From positions 3,134 to 27,664 of the forward strand of contig JH153030.1 in the NCBI GenBank assembly GCA_000226015.1: a DNA stretch of 24,531 bases. The letters are read 5' to 3'. The number at the start of each line of letters is the position of its first letter. The first letter of the stretch is position 1. The notes below the pieces were generated by a model. It worked only from the letters and a program-made list of their open reading frames with translations. It ran no database searches and was not told where the DNA came from. Shown piece by piece: positions 1-9,300 of this stretch. A program made the position numbers and the translations under genes. This DNA is from Mnemiopsis leidyi. Its lineage: Eukaryota > Ctenophora > Tentaculata > Lobata > Bolinopsidae.

Positions 1-4
1 TCAC

Positions 5-107
5 CTGAATCCAGACGAGAGTTCTTCTTTGGGCTTTTGACAACCTTTTTGGGTCTTCCAACAGCTCCACGTTTCTTGTTCGTCTTGACATCGACATCGG
101 ACCACCC
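5..107 (-). CDS. Probable internal exon of an unknown basic protein (partial)
   Basis: On the minus strand an open segment is bounded by a good acceptor (pyrimidine-rich run ending TAG at 110-108) and a CAG|GTGA donor at the window edge. It encodes about 34 residues rich in Lys and Arg, starting WSDVDVKTNKKRG and including GRPKK, an AT-hook-like core, then KSPKKNSRLDSG. The composition suggests a nuclear or chromatin protein. The rest of the gene would lie outside the window on the left and perhaps upstream to the right. I do not recognise the gene. A chance open frame between splice-like sites is the main alternative. Confidence 0.4.
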
Positions 108-120
108 CTACAGAAAAGTG

Positions 121-945
121 CCTCTAATTGTACCGACGGTACCTTAAATTTATGCTCTAAATTAAATTTTAAGTCGGACAAAAGTTGCTCAAGAAATTTT
201 CGAAAAATTTGAAACCTTAATTCAGAATTTTGAGGTCAAGCTTAATTGAGATCAGTATAATTTTTCAATTTAGCTTCATACACTAAATTTAATCTACACC
301 ATTTAAAATGTTCCTTCAACTCCAACAGAAAATAATTGAATTCAGGTCATCGTTGGGCTAAATTTTCAAATTATTTTTCTCAAATAATTAATTTATCTTA
401 CATCAATCAATGATATTTGCCTTTATTACCAAATCGCTTCTAGGCCATTCTATTTGCGGATATTTTTGAAATTTTTCGCCTGCGGCGGGCATTTACTGAA
501 TCATAAGATTTTAAATCATGCCCTTGAACCCCAGTTTTGTATCCATTGAAAGACTTCCTATGAGATTGGCCTTTGTTACCAAATCGCTTCTAGGTCTAGG
601 TCTGTGTCCAAATCCTCAAATCTTTCGCCTGCCGCAAACAGTCCCAGTTGACATTTTCTGTGCTACATGAAACTATTTCCTTCGTACAGGCAAGCTTACA
701 CATTTAAAGGTCAAGTTTATGTTGAAATATAGATATGTGCAGAGGAATTTTAAGCAAAAATCCCCACCTTGCTGAAAGCACGTTAGTTTCAAATTTTTGT
801 GAATTCGGGGACAAAATATCTAAATTAAAAAATATGTTCGGTACCTTAAATTAGGTAAATTTTGACTTATTTGCACCCATGCATCCGACATACCTCAAAT
901 TATTTAATTAATAGTAGTTGTTGAAAGTATTAAAGTAGTAAAGTA
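121..945. other. AT-rich intergenic or intronic stretch with a diverged direct repeat
   Basis: No coding frame is supported here. Two diverged copies of one segment are visible: 417-490 and 566-640 share TACCAAATCGCTTCTAGG and then a TTTCGCCTGC-type block about 30 bases further on. The spacing is about 150 bp. This is either an old tandem duplication or part of an unidentified repeat. Confidence 0.5.
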
Positions 946-949
946 AGAC

Positions 950-1277
950 TTTCGACAAATCCCTGATCGTCAGCCAGAATCTATAAGAATTTAGGGCGAA
1001 TGTTGTCTGGACTCTGGTCCCATACTTTTGTAAATGTTAAGCTTCCTGAGTTGTCAACATACGTCATCTTCAGTCACAGACACAAGGTCAGGCAATTTAT
1101 AAGTTTCTGTGAGTAGCACTTCTTTGGTAGAAGGCCATGGGGTTCAGTTAAAAACTCAGAACTAAATGCTTCAGAGAAACATTCAGCATTTTCAGTGTAA
1201 TGAAAGTCCAATCAGCTCTCTCCAATTTAGTAACCACTGACTTAACGTTTCCACTATCACGCAAATCCATTAAATAG
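950..1277 (-). pseudogene. Decayed LINE fragment: linker and start of reverse transcriptase
   Basis: Read on the minus strand across frameshifts and stops, this piece gives the connector that precedes the reverse transcriptase of CR1/Jockey-type LINEs. A stretch like TETYKLPDLV-VTEDDV is followed by LRKLNIYKSMGP and then N-I-H/R-P-K-F-L and LADD. In intact elements the LNxxKSxGPDxIxPxxLxELAD motif opens the polymerase domain. The catalytic polymerase region is absent; homology stops near 950. The fragment continues the element seen at 1908-2910, which encodes its upstream part. The two are separated by a SINE insertion. Confidence 0.7.
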
Positions 1278-1284
1278 CTTTTGA

Positions 1285-1900
1285 GTGCTGTCATAGAGCC
1301 GGTAGCTCAATTGGTAGAGCACTCATCTCTTTTACTCTCCTCTTTTACATCTAGACAATGCAGAGGTTGTCGGATTATACCCGACTCGGCACGGTGCCGG
1401 TCCATGAATTTTCTGAATTGACTATCAGTGGAAATCGTGTCTGTTCAAATATCTGCTCAGTTCACATCATGTAGCTTTGTTGATCCTTCGGCACACCCAC
1501 AACACAACACACCCGTCAACAATCAGTGCATACCTCTGGGAGGCGAGCTTGCTCGAAATGAGGACCTGAAAAAGGCCCCTCTCCCCACTTGAAACCACAT
1601 TTATAACACACTCACAGTGCACTACACTATGTTAGGATCCCATTAATAGCACATATATACTGTCTGTGCAGATAAGCAGATACGAGAAATTAACCGATTG
1701 ATCACTGATAGACATGCAAGAAATTCGTGTGCTGTCATAGGGCCGGTAACTCAATTGGTAGAGCACTTATCTAGACAATGCAGAGGCTTTCGGATCATAC
1801 CCGACCCGGCACCCGTTAACAATCAGTGCATACCTCTGGGAGGCAAGCTTGCTCGAAATGAGGACCTGAAAAGGCCCCCTCCCCACTTGAAACCGAAAAC
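1285..1900 (+). mobile_element. Composite tRNA-derived SINE insertion with target-site duplication
   Basis: Two related SINE units lie head to tail: about 1285-1594 and 1728-1900. Each starts GTGCTGTCATAG and then a tRNA-like head with an A-box-like TAGCTCAATTGG and a B-box-like GGATNATACCC, the acceptor half ending CCGGCAC or CTCGGCAC. Both end with the same tail block (CAATCAGTGCATACCTCTGGG onward to GGCCCC and CCCACTTGAAACC). Unit 1 carries about 120 extra internal bases that unit 2 lacks. The whole block is flanked by CTTTTGA at 1278-1284 and 1901-1907, a 7-bp target duplication, and interrupts the LINE. SINE identity follows from the tRNA head and the TSD; the family name is unknown to me. 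Confidence 0.75.
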
Positions 1901-1907
1901 CTTTTGA

Positions 1908-2910
1908 ATTATTCTTAAGGTCATTTGACAATTTCTTTTCATATTCCACATAACCTTTAATTTTAGCTGCTTCAAATATTCTTTGCTTCTCCAAAGCTAA
2001 GTTTAGATTAACTCTACAAGGCTTCTCCTTGAACAATGCCTAAGCTTTATTTTTGGCTTTAAATGAGCGCTTAACAGAAGAATTAAGCCACAGCATTTTG
2101 CTCTTGTTCATGCCAAAAGGGGGACCTCTTCAGTAATTAAAAGCAATCTACTCTTCAATTCTTGCCACACATCTTCTACATTCATCATCAATATTCATTA
2201 GAATAAGACCGGTCAATGCTAGATGATGATTTCATTAAGTTTAAACCTGTAATTTTTGAGCAATTTCTCTTCTTTATGACATCAATAGTATCACTAGACA
2301 TTTTATTACAAACTTTAACCTCATATAAAATTGACATATGATTGCTTTTACCTTAGGGTGGTCCTATCTATCTATCCTATAATCATTAATCAAGGAATCA
2401 TCAAAGCAGAAAATCGGATCCAGTAAGCTTTCCTGAACAGTATCAATCCCTACCCTGGGCCGACTAACCTGTTCGGTAATGATCCAACTGAGTCCGAAGT
2501 TTTGCACTATGTTCATGTACTTTCTTTCAGTAACAATTAATGAATCAGGGCATCCCAAAACATTGCCGCTTTTCCAAGACACATGTTTAAAATTGAAGTC
2601 GCCTACAAATACTTTCTCAATATCACCAAGTTTATTCAGATAAGGAAAGTAATTCAGAAGTTTGCCCTCTTGGGAAATATATAGAGATGGAGATCGATAG
2701 ATGCAACTCAGCAATAACTTACCAAGATTAAACTCTAATAATATAGCAGTTGAATCCAAATTGTCACCTAAGGTTGAAATTTGTTCAACAGAAGTATCAT
2801 TCATACATAAATTATTGATCCCCCACCACAGCTTAAGTTATTAAAAGACTTTTATCTGTCAAGTTTAAAGTTTCTGTCTTGCCTTTAACAGTTATAACCA
2901 CATATCTCAT
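1908..2910 (-). pseudogene. Decayed LINE fragment: APE-type endonuclease and linker
   Basis: The longest frame (2804-2364) contains the C-terminal half of an apurinic-type endonuclease: SCIYRSPS, then FVGDFNFKHVSW (the GDFN catalytic-site motif, about 2571-2606), then NFGLSWIITE. Upstream, frames broken near 2805-2910 show a GGGSIIYV-like block typical of the same domain. Downstream, 2100-1908 gives the linker MLWLNSSVKRSFKAKNKA, a TAG stop at 2042-2040 where this family usually has Trp, then LFKEKP and EKKLSNDLKNNSK. Several frameshifts make it non-functional. The clade looks CR1- or Jockey-like. The element continues at 950-1277 beyond the SINE insertion. Confidence 0.8.
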
Positions 2911-3112
2911 CTTCAGAATCAAACAATTTGCAATCCAATACTTCCGAGAATTTTCAACTTTTTGAACATCCCCCGGGCTAAGAAGAAGAGGACACTGAAC
3001 AAAGCAGCAGTGGGGGCCCTGAAAGGATCCTACACTATCTGGCTCAGTCGCAACAACAAGACCTAGAATGACAGCTGGCAACTGGTTAAAAGACCTAGCA
3101 CAGTCTGCTCCT

Positions 3113-3218
3113 GGTGGACAGCTGAATGTTGGGCCCTTAAAACATCGTTTAAATTTACATTCTAGGGTGGACAGCTGAATGTCGGGCCCTTAAAACGTCG
3201 TTTAAAGCTACATTCTGG
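3113..3218. repeat. 53-bp tandem duplication, two copies
   Basis: Units 3113-3165 and 3166-3218 both begin GGTGGACAGCTGAATGT and contain GGGCCCTTAAAAC. They differ at only a few positions, so the duplication is recent. No coding frame is evident. Confidence 0.85.
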
Positions 3219-3291
3219 GGTTGTAAGTCCCAGACACCAGTACAGAAGAATCTGTGTCTGAAGAGACTAGAGATTAGAGGCAAATATTTTG

Positions 3292-3358
3292 TTGGTTTGG
3301 AATAAATCCTTATGTAACGTATCGTTTTGGTTTGGACTAAATCCTAATGTACTAATGT
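3292..3358. repeat. 35-bp tandem duplication, two diverged copies
   Basis: TTGGTTTGGAATAAATCCTT at 3292 recurs as TTGGTTTGGACTAAATCCTA at 3327. The period is 35 bases. From here to 3584 the sequence is AT-rich and shows no gene. Confidence 0.7.
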
Positions 3359-3584
3359 TTTTTAATCTTTTAAATGGCCATCAGCCTTGTTTTAGATAAA
3401 AATCAGATAAGTGAACTTAGATCAGCTAAACAGAGAATGAACTAATGAGAACTAACTGTTATTTATGCATGACCTTACAGGTCATGGTAAGTTAAACTTA
3501 TGTGTTTTTTTAAATTTAACAGCCATTTTAGCTTTTCATTAATTTGCTTCATTATTTTTAGAAAAGTTTGCATCATATATGTAT

Positions 3585-3855
3585 GGGTTGTTGGTGTAGT
3601 GGTATCCACCCTGACTTTCTATGCAGAAGATTGGGGGTTTTATTCCCAGATCCGCCAATCCTTATGCACTCAATAGAGGAGTGCATAAGGGCATTTGCCT
3701 ATGCAATCTTTTTCCGTCGACTCAGCCAAATGACCGGGAAACCGTGATTGAGGGTTAAATGAGGAGCAAGGGTCTCTGTTAAAGATCTAGAGACTTCCAG
3801 GAGCCCCTTCAGTATGACTGTTAAAGCCTGGGACATGTGTAACAAATTAAAAAAA
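3585..3855 (+). mobile_element. tRNA-derived SINE (family 2), near full length
   Basis: The head GTTGGTGTAGTGGTATCC matches a Pol III A-box of the TRGTGTAGTGGT type found in Gly/Glu/Asp tRNAs. A decayed B-box region follows (GGGGGTTTTATTCCC where the better copy has GGGTTCGATTCCC). The body includes GACCGGGAAACCGTGATTGAGG and GAGCCCCTTCAGTAT, and the 3' end is GTGTAACAAATT plus an A-run. Other copies in this window are at 5211-5412 (plus) and 8165-8431 (minus). This copy contains a small local duplication around TGCACTCAATAGAGGAGTGCAT. Confidence 0.85.
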
Positions 3856-4032
3856 TGTGTAGATAAACCCTAGTCCATACAGAACCCTTTTTAAAACCAA
3901 GCACCTAGCAAAAGAACGTTTTCTAAGAAAGTATCATTGAAACAAAATTAAATTTTTGTTAAATCATCACAAAAATCTATGATAAAAAGATGGAGTGAGA
4001 ATACATTCATACAGTTTTTAATCTGTCAAGTA

Positions 4033-4520
4033 CAGTAAACCCTCGATTTACCGGGCCTCTCGGGGGAAAGGGTTGAGGCCCGGTAAATAGAGGGGCCCGG
4101 TAAATAGAATTTGACCAAAATGTGGCCTAATTTTGGCCAAAAATAGTAAGTTACGTTATTGATAGCTACATGTGATTGTCATCCTGATCAAATATCTTGA
4201 TGAAAGGACTCCTTGAGGAATTTAGAACTGTGAGAATCGATCCAACGTTCTGAATTACATCTTCAATCAGTAATCTCTAGGTTGATCGTTTTATTTTATG
4301 TATGCCGTGGTTACGTTACATAATGTAACGACCCTGAGACAACAAGCTTTGACATGTGACACGCACATGTCTTCAAGTTACAAACAATTTCTTTACAATT
4401 TCAAACTTTTGAAGAAAAATTCTTTTGTGAAAATATTGAAAAATTTCAGGGGGAAAGGAAGGAGGCCCGGTAAATAGAGGGACCCGGTAAATAGAGGCCC
4501 AGTAAATCGAGGGTTTACTG
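4033..4520. mobile_element. Tigger/pogo-like MITE, 488 bp
   Basis: Terminal inverted repeats start CAGTAAACCCTCGATTTACC at 4033 and end as the near-perfect reverse complement at 4520. A TA dinucleotide flanks each end (4031-4032, 4521-4522), the target duplication of Tc1/mariner-superfamily elements. Subterminal copies of GGCCCGGTAAATAGAG cluster at both ends (4076-4108 and 4461-4500). There is no transposase frame, so it is non-autonomous. The CAGT...CCCTCGATTTA terminus is what I recall of pogo/Tigger elements. It lies 64 bp beyond the stop codon of the CIMIP1-like gene and carries a minus-strand AATAAA (4295-4290) that could act as its poly(A) signal. Confidence 0.88.
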
Positions 4521-4583
4521 TACTGATAATTATCCATGTCTTCTTTAATTCACTCATTTTTTCCTATCAAGCAAACATCCTCT

Positions 4584-5715
4584 TTAGTTCATTGCTTCTG
4601 CAGGAATTCCCAATGTCTCTTCCAATTTTTTTCTACCATACTTTGTGGGGGGATCCAAAAAGTTTCTGTATTCTACGTTGGAACTATAGCCATTCTTGAA
4701 ATCTGCATTTTCCTGGATAGTTCACTCATAGTGCAAGTGATTTTTGATTATTAGAAGCACTGGGTTATACATAGCATGAGCATAAACAAATAAAAAGCTT
4801 GATTCATTTTTCAAGGTCTACGTCTTGATTATGCTATGCTGAGGTATTGAGTTCCACAAAAGCAGGAATTTTTTACTCACCTCTTTTGATAAAGTCCAGC
4901 CTATCATATGGGCTGTAGATGGTGGAAGGGTTTTTTTGGTGTTTGATTTCTGTGGAAACGTCTCAACTGCTCCAGTCGTGTCCACAGGGCTTGTTGATTC
5001 AGGCAGGTTTTCTGATCCTATGATTCCTGTCTTTCTGAAATTGTTATTTGGAAGCTTGTATAGTTTTGAATTGTATTGGTTGAAGGCAGCCCTTGCTGAT
5101 CAGATAAATCTCTGATCCTCTGCCAATCATCTATAAATTGTTCTACAATAGGCAAAAGAAAGATATATCTAGCAAAATTGTGAGATTATTGGCTGACTCG
5201 GAGCTACTGCTGGTTCGATTCCCTGATCCGTCAATCCTAGAGGAGTGCGCTAAGGGCATTTGCCTATGCAATCTTCTTCGGTCGACTCAGCCGAATGACC
5301 GGGAAACCGTGATTGAGGGTTAAATGAGGAGGGTCTCCTCTAAAAGATCTAGAATCTTCCTGGAGCCCCTTCAGTATAACTGTAAAAGCCTGGGTACAGG
5401 TGTAACAAATACCTATAGTGTATGATGTTTTTTTGGAGTAACTTTGACTCCTCAGATAAAAATCCGTATTTCTTTGGCCATTCGATTGTGCTCCACCATT
5501 CCCGACCAATGTAATCCCTCCAAATCTTATCCTGTTTGAATTATCACTCTTAGACTGCTTTATAGTTGGAACTTGGAACTGGGGGTTGGGGGAGGGGGTA
5601 CTTATTTAATTATTAAAATTATTATAGTTGGTAGAAGAGATCTATCCTTTAAAGTTTCTTTCAAATTTGTTACCTGAAAAACTTGATTACATCCTCCTGT
5701 GTCTCTTTTCATCAT
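4584..5715 (-). CDS. CIMIP1: CIMIP1/C20orf85-like ciliary microtubule inner protein, 4 exons
   Basis: Joined exons on the minus strand are 5715-5674, 5531-5413, 5034-4881 and 4712-4584, giving about 147 aa if translation starts at the ATG at 5715. Phases fit at every junction (0, 2, 0), and the sites are CAG|GTAACA, AG|GTATTT and GAG|GTGAGT with acceptors AACAG, TTTCAG and TCCAG. Exon 2 encodes DKIWRDYIGREW and then WPKKYGFL; exon 3 ends PPSTAHMIGWTLSKE; exon 4 has KYGRKKLEETLGIP before the stop. From memory, human C20orf85 (137 aa, Pfam LLC1) has the same order: DEIW, WPxxWGFL, then a T-T-x3-IGW motif. That protein lines the lumen of axonemal doublet microtubules. The start is not certain because the frame is open upstream of 5715. 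The gene is divergent from NAA25. Confidence 0.65.
5211..5412 (+). mobile_element. tRNA-derived SINE (family 2), 5'-decayed copy inside an intron
   Basis: The B-box GGTTCGATTCCC and the whole body match the copies at 3585 and 8165, ending GTGTAACAAATAC at 5412. The A-box part is unrecognisable. The element sits in intron 2 of the CIMIP1-like gene, in opposite orientation. Its last two bases, AC, are the GT of that intron's donor on the minus strand. Confidence 0.85.
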
Positions 5716-5838
5716 TTTGAATTCTTCTGTCTGTGCAGAGTTATTGGTTTTAGGCAAAACTTTCGCCCTTAATTTAGAATAGAGGCTTCCGATAAAACGC
5801 CGAATTAAAACAGTTGTCTCAAAAATTAAGATCAGCAA

Positions 5839-6355
5839 GGAAATTTCTGATCATTGTCCATTCACTTAATTTTCTCTGTGTTCAAAAAAGTTAATTTCAG
5901 CAGTGCAATCTATTTCGAATAAGATTAATAAAGGAACAATTATGGCAAACATCTACATTAGGCATACAAAACGGCTCACAGCAAGAGAAGTCAAGAAGCA
6001 AAGTCAAGTGCATGAAAATATGAGAGTGACTGTGTAACAAATACGATACGAGAGTTAGTAGGAGCAATTAGTGTGGGTTGTCCTGGTGACCAAGGTCACT
6101 GTGAGCTCCGATACCTTGGCAACTGGGTATTTTATTTCATCCCAATAATTTCGTTATGTAATTTACATGGGTGTCGGGTAGAGGGCTAATAAACACATAC
6201 TCTGGCATTTTTATTGCAATTTTAACTTTTTCTCGATCAAGTAATAGAAATGTAACATGTAGAATAGAGTAGGCAAGTTTATTTATTAATACACATTTTC
6301 CTAAAATGTTAATGTATTTCCTTCCATAGTTCATGTAACTTTGTTAAGCACCAGT
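5839..6355. promoter_or_regulatory. Divergent intergenic region between the CIMIP1-like gene and NAA25
   Basis: No coding frame of substance lies here; a 32-codon plus-strand ORF near 5943 is too short to support. The interval carries the X-box pair at 6086-6123. An ATG immediately followed by TAA at 6333-6338 would form a start-stop uORF 18 bases before the NAA25 start codon if it is inside the transcript. Transcription start sites are not evident. Confidence 0.4.
6086..6123. promoter_or_regulatory. Two X-box-like (RFX) palindromes in a divergent promoter
   Basis: GTGACCAAGGTCAC (6086-6099) and, on the minus strand, GTTGCCAAGGTATC (6123-6110) both fit the X-box layout GTNRCC, short spacer, RGYAAC, each with one mismatch in the second half. 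RFX factors bind X-boxes upstream of ciliary genes in animals. The pair lies about 370-410 bp upstream of the start of the CIMIP1-like gene and 230-270 bp upstream of NAA25. Binding is inferred. The AAGGTCA core of the first site could also be a nuclear-receptor half-site. Confidence 0.45.
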
Positions 6356-9300
6356 ATGGCTAACAGGCGTGATCCACAAACGGAGAGAAAACTTCGTCCC
6401 CTTTATGGTAAGTTCAATTGCTTGAACAGTCAAATGTCCCAAATTTTTATGTTTATCAGACATGACAGTTACATAATTATGAGATTTTTTATATTATCCG
6501 CAGTTAATGAAAATTTATGTTTGTAGATGCCCTGGACAACTTAAACAACAAGCAAGCAATTCAGAGGGCTGATAAAATCTTAAAGAAGGAGAAAGACTTT
6601 CACTGTGCTAAGGTAATAATTAAACACCAGCAGGCAGCATTACAGTCGTAAAACTAAGAACACCACAAATAGTTTGCTTCTACAATCAGTAACCGTATAT
6701 AAATTGATAAGTTTATCTTAACTGAATAATTGGCTAATTGTTTATGAGTCGCAATAGAAGCTGAGTTTAACACTGTTTTTTTGTTATTCTCTTCTTGACT
6801 CGAGTGATAAACATAGGATTTAATGGAATTTCATAAATATTTTTCTGCGTTAATACTTTTAATACATTAAACACTTCAACTACTACAACTAGTTTGAGTG
6901 TCCTGGGGACGGCGTAGTAACGCGAAATATATTGATGAATTTCCATCCCACTTCCATTAAATCTTATACTAGTCTATCATGTTTATAATGTCTATCACTA
7001 AAATGTCTATCACACGAGTCAAGAAGATAGTAAATAAATAATTTTGAATTCATGTTAATTTTGGACGTCATTCAGTCACTAGCTGAGCACCTGACCTATC
7101 ATCTAAGCTGTAGCTGTTGTGATTATCTATCACAGATAAATGTTTTGTTTTAGGTCCTGAAAGCCCTGGCCATGGTGAGGCTTATGAAGACTCAAGAGGC
7201 TCTTGCTCTCTTAGACGAAGTGAAATCTCATTTTCCTCTAGACGAGTCAACATTGCAAGCTATGAGTGTGTGTTATAAGGAGCTGTTACAACGTAAGGAT
7301 CTGAATTGTGATAAATTTACCTTGTAAACTGAAAGGACGACTATGTCACATCTGGGCTTTAGCTCTGTATCTGAACAATTTTAATGAAGTAACTTTCCAG
7401 CTGAGCTAATACCGGAACTGTACGAAACAGCACTTAAGTACACGCCAAACAGCGAAGATTTCCTTACTCAACTCTTTATGGGATACGTCAGGATTAAAGA
7501 GTACAAGAAACAGCAACAGGTACAGTGATCACCGGCAATGGAAATTACTAGTGATATTTATTTGTTGAACAAGTTCTAGTATAGTATGTATATAATCGTG
7601 TATATAGTGTAGTAATACGTCTATACTATTTTTGAAGTCTGGACGATTTGTCCGATTGCCGACAACACGTGCGACAGCTGCAGTTATACTGCTGATATTA
7701 TGCTGTTTGTATATCATGTGTAACATGTACTTTTGTCTTATCATGTAGGAATTTGGATTTGGATAGGGTACATTTTGCATAAATATAACACAGCGTACAT
7801 GTACAAGAATACTGAAACTTGCTGCTAGTTGTTTATTAAACACTTTTCTTTGATAATGTAGTTTCGCTAGTAAAGAACCTCTCAGTTCATTTAATCCCTA
7901 AATATTTGAAGCCGAAACCTCCCAGGTAGCGACCAGGTTACACAAGCTGACATCAACCACGGCCTACAGCTACTGGAATGCAGTAAGCTTGGTCTTCATG
8001 GGCAAGGAGAACCCTGATCTAGGAAAAGTAATGTGCTTCCCTCTTGCTCTCAAGATTATTGAAAAGAGCAAGGAAAAATCTGATGAAGTCGCTGAGGAAG
8101 GTTAGTTAAAATTGTAGAATTTTGAAATTACTTAGATTGCAGGGAGGGATAGATAGAGTTTAAGTTTTTATTTGTATTTGTATTTGTTACACCTGTACCC
8201 AGGCTTTTACAGTTATACTGAAGGGGCCCCTGGAAGATTCTAGATCTTTTAACGGAGACCCTCCTCATTTAACCCTCAATCACGGTTTCCCGGTCATTCG
8301 GCTGAGTCAACCGAAGAAGATTGCATAGGCAGATGCCCTTAGCGCACTCCTCTAGGATTGGCGGAACTGGGAATCGAACCCCCGATCTTCTGCATAGAAA
8401 GTCGGGGAAGATACCACTACACCACCAACCCATATATTTATACGTTGGCATTTACCGTCCGCGGCACATCATGCTTGAGTTGACTATTTTTAGTATGTGC
8501 TTGAACTTCAAAGTTAACCTGGGTCAAATGATGTGGCGCCCGAGACTTCAAAATTTCTTAATATTTCAATATTAAAACAAGTCGTCCTAAGAACAGAGAG
8601 AATTTGCTTTGAGTCTGATTTTCATCTCATTGTTTTTCACAACTATCTAATTGTTTGCCTTAAGTTTTCAGGCTTTATCTAGAAGTATTAGAACTAATGG
8701 GGAAGAGCGAGAAAGCCATCGAAGAGCTGGAGGATCCAAAAAATGTGATAATTGACGAGCGGGAACGCCGCAGATTGAAGATTCATTTTCACACACTTCT
8801 TGGGAACACTGAGCAATGTAACATCCTCTACAAACAAGCCTTAATTGCGGAGTAAGTGAGTGTTTTCATCAGTTGTTTTCTCTATCTTTACAACGTCTTA
8901 CGGAGTTAGCCAATGTTCTTATCAGTTACTATCTCTATCTTCACAACTTCTTGCGGAGTTAGCGAATGTTTTTATCAGTTACTATCTCTATCTTCACAAC
9001 TTCTTGCGGAGTTAGCGAATGTTCTTATCAGTTACTATATCTATCTTCACAACTTCTTGCGGAGTTAGAGAGTGTTCTTATCAGTAACTAGCTCTATCTT
9101 CACAACGTCTTGCGGAGTTAGCGAGTGTTCTTATCAGTAACTAGCTCTATCTTCACCACATCTTCTGCCTAACATTAAGTTATCTTCAGGCCAGATTGTT
9201 ACGATTCTTACAAAGGATATTTTGACACTTCCTTTCGGCTTCTAACGGACTCTACATCCTTACACGACCCAGGATTTCAAGTTGATTTACAGAAGTAAGA

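Noticed and set aside
1296-1395. A functional tRNA gene in the first SINE head
   Set aside because: The anticodon arm does not fold, the B-box is degenerate (GGATTATACCC), and the same head occurs again at 1740 with a shared downstream tail. It is a SINE.
5138-5323. 61-aa plus-strand ORF
   Set aside because: Mostly SINE sequence shared with 8269-8451.
8269-8451. Short ORF with GVRFPVPPI on the minus strand and GGTGNRTPDL on the plus strand
   Set aside because: Both come from the B-box region of the tRNA-derived SINE, a classic artefact.
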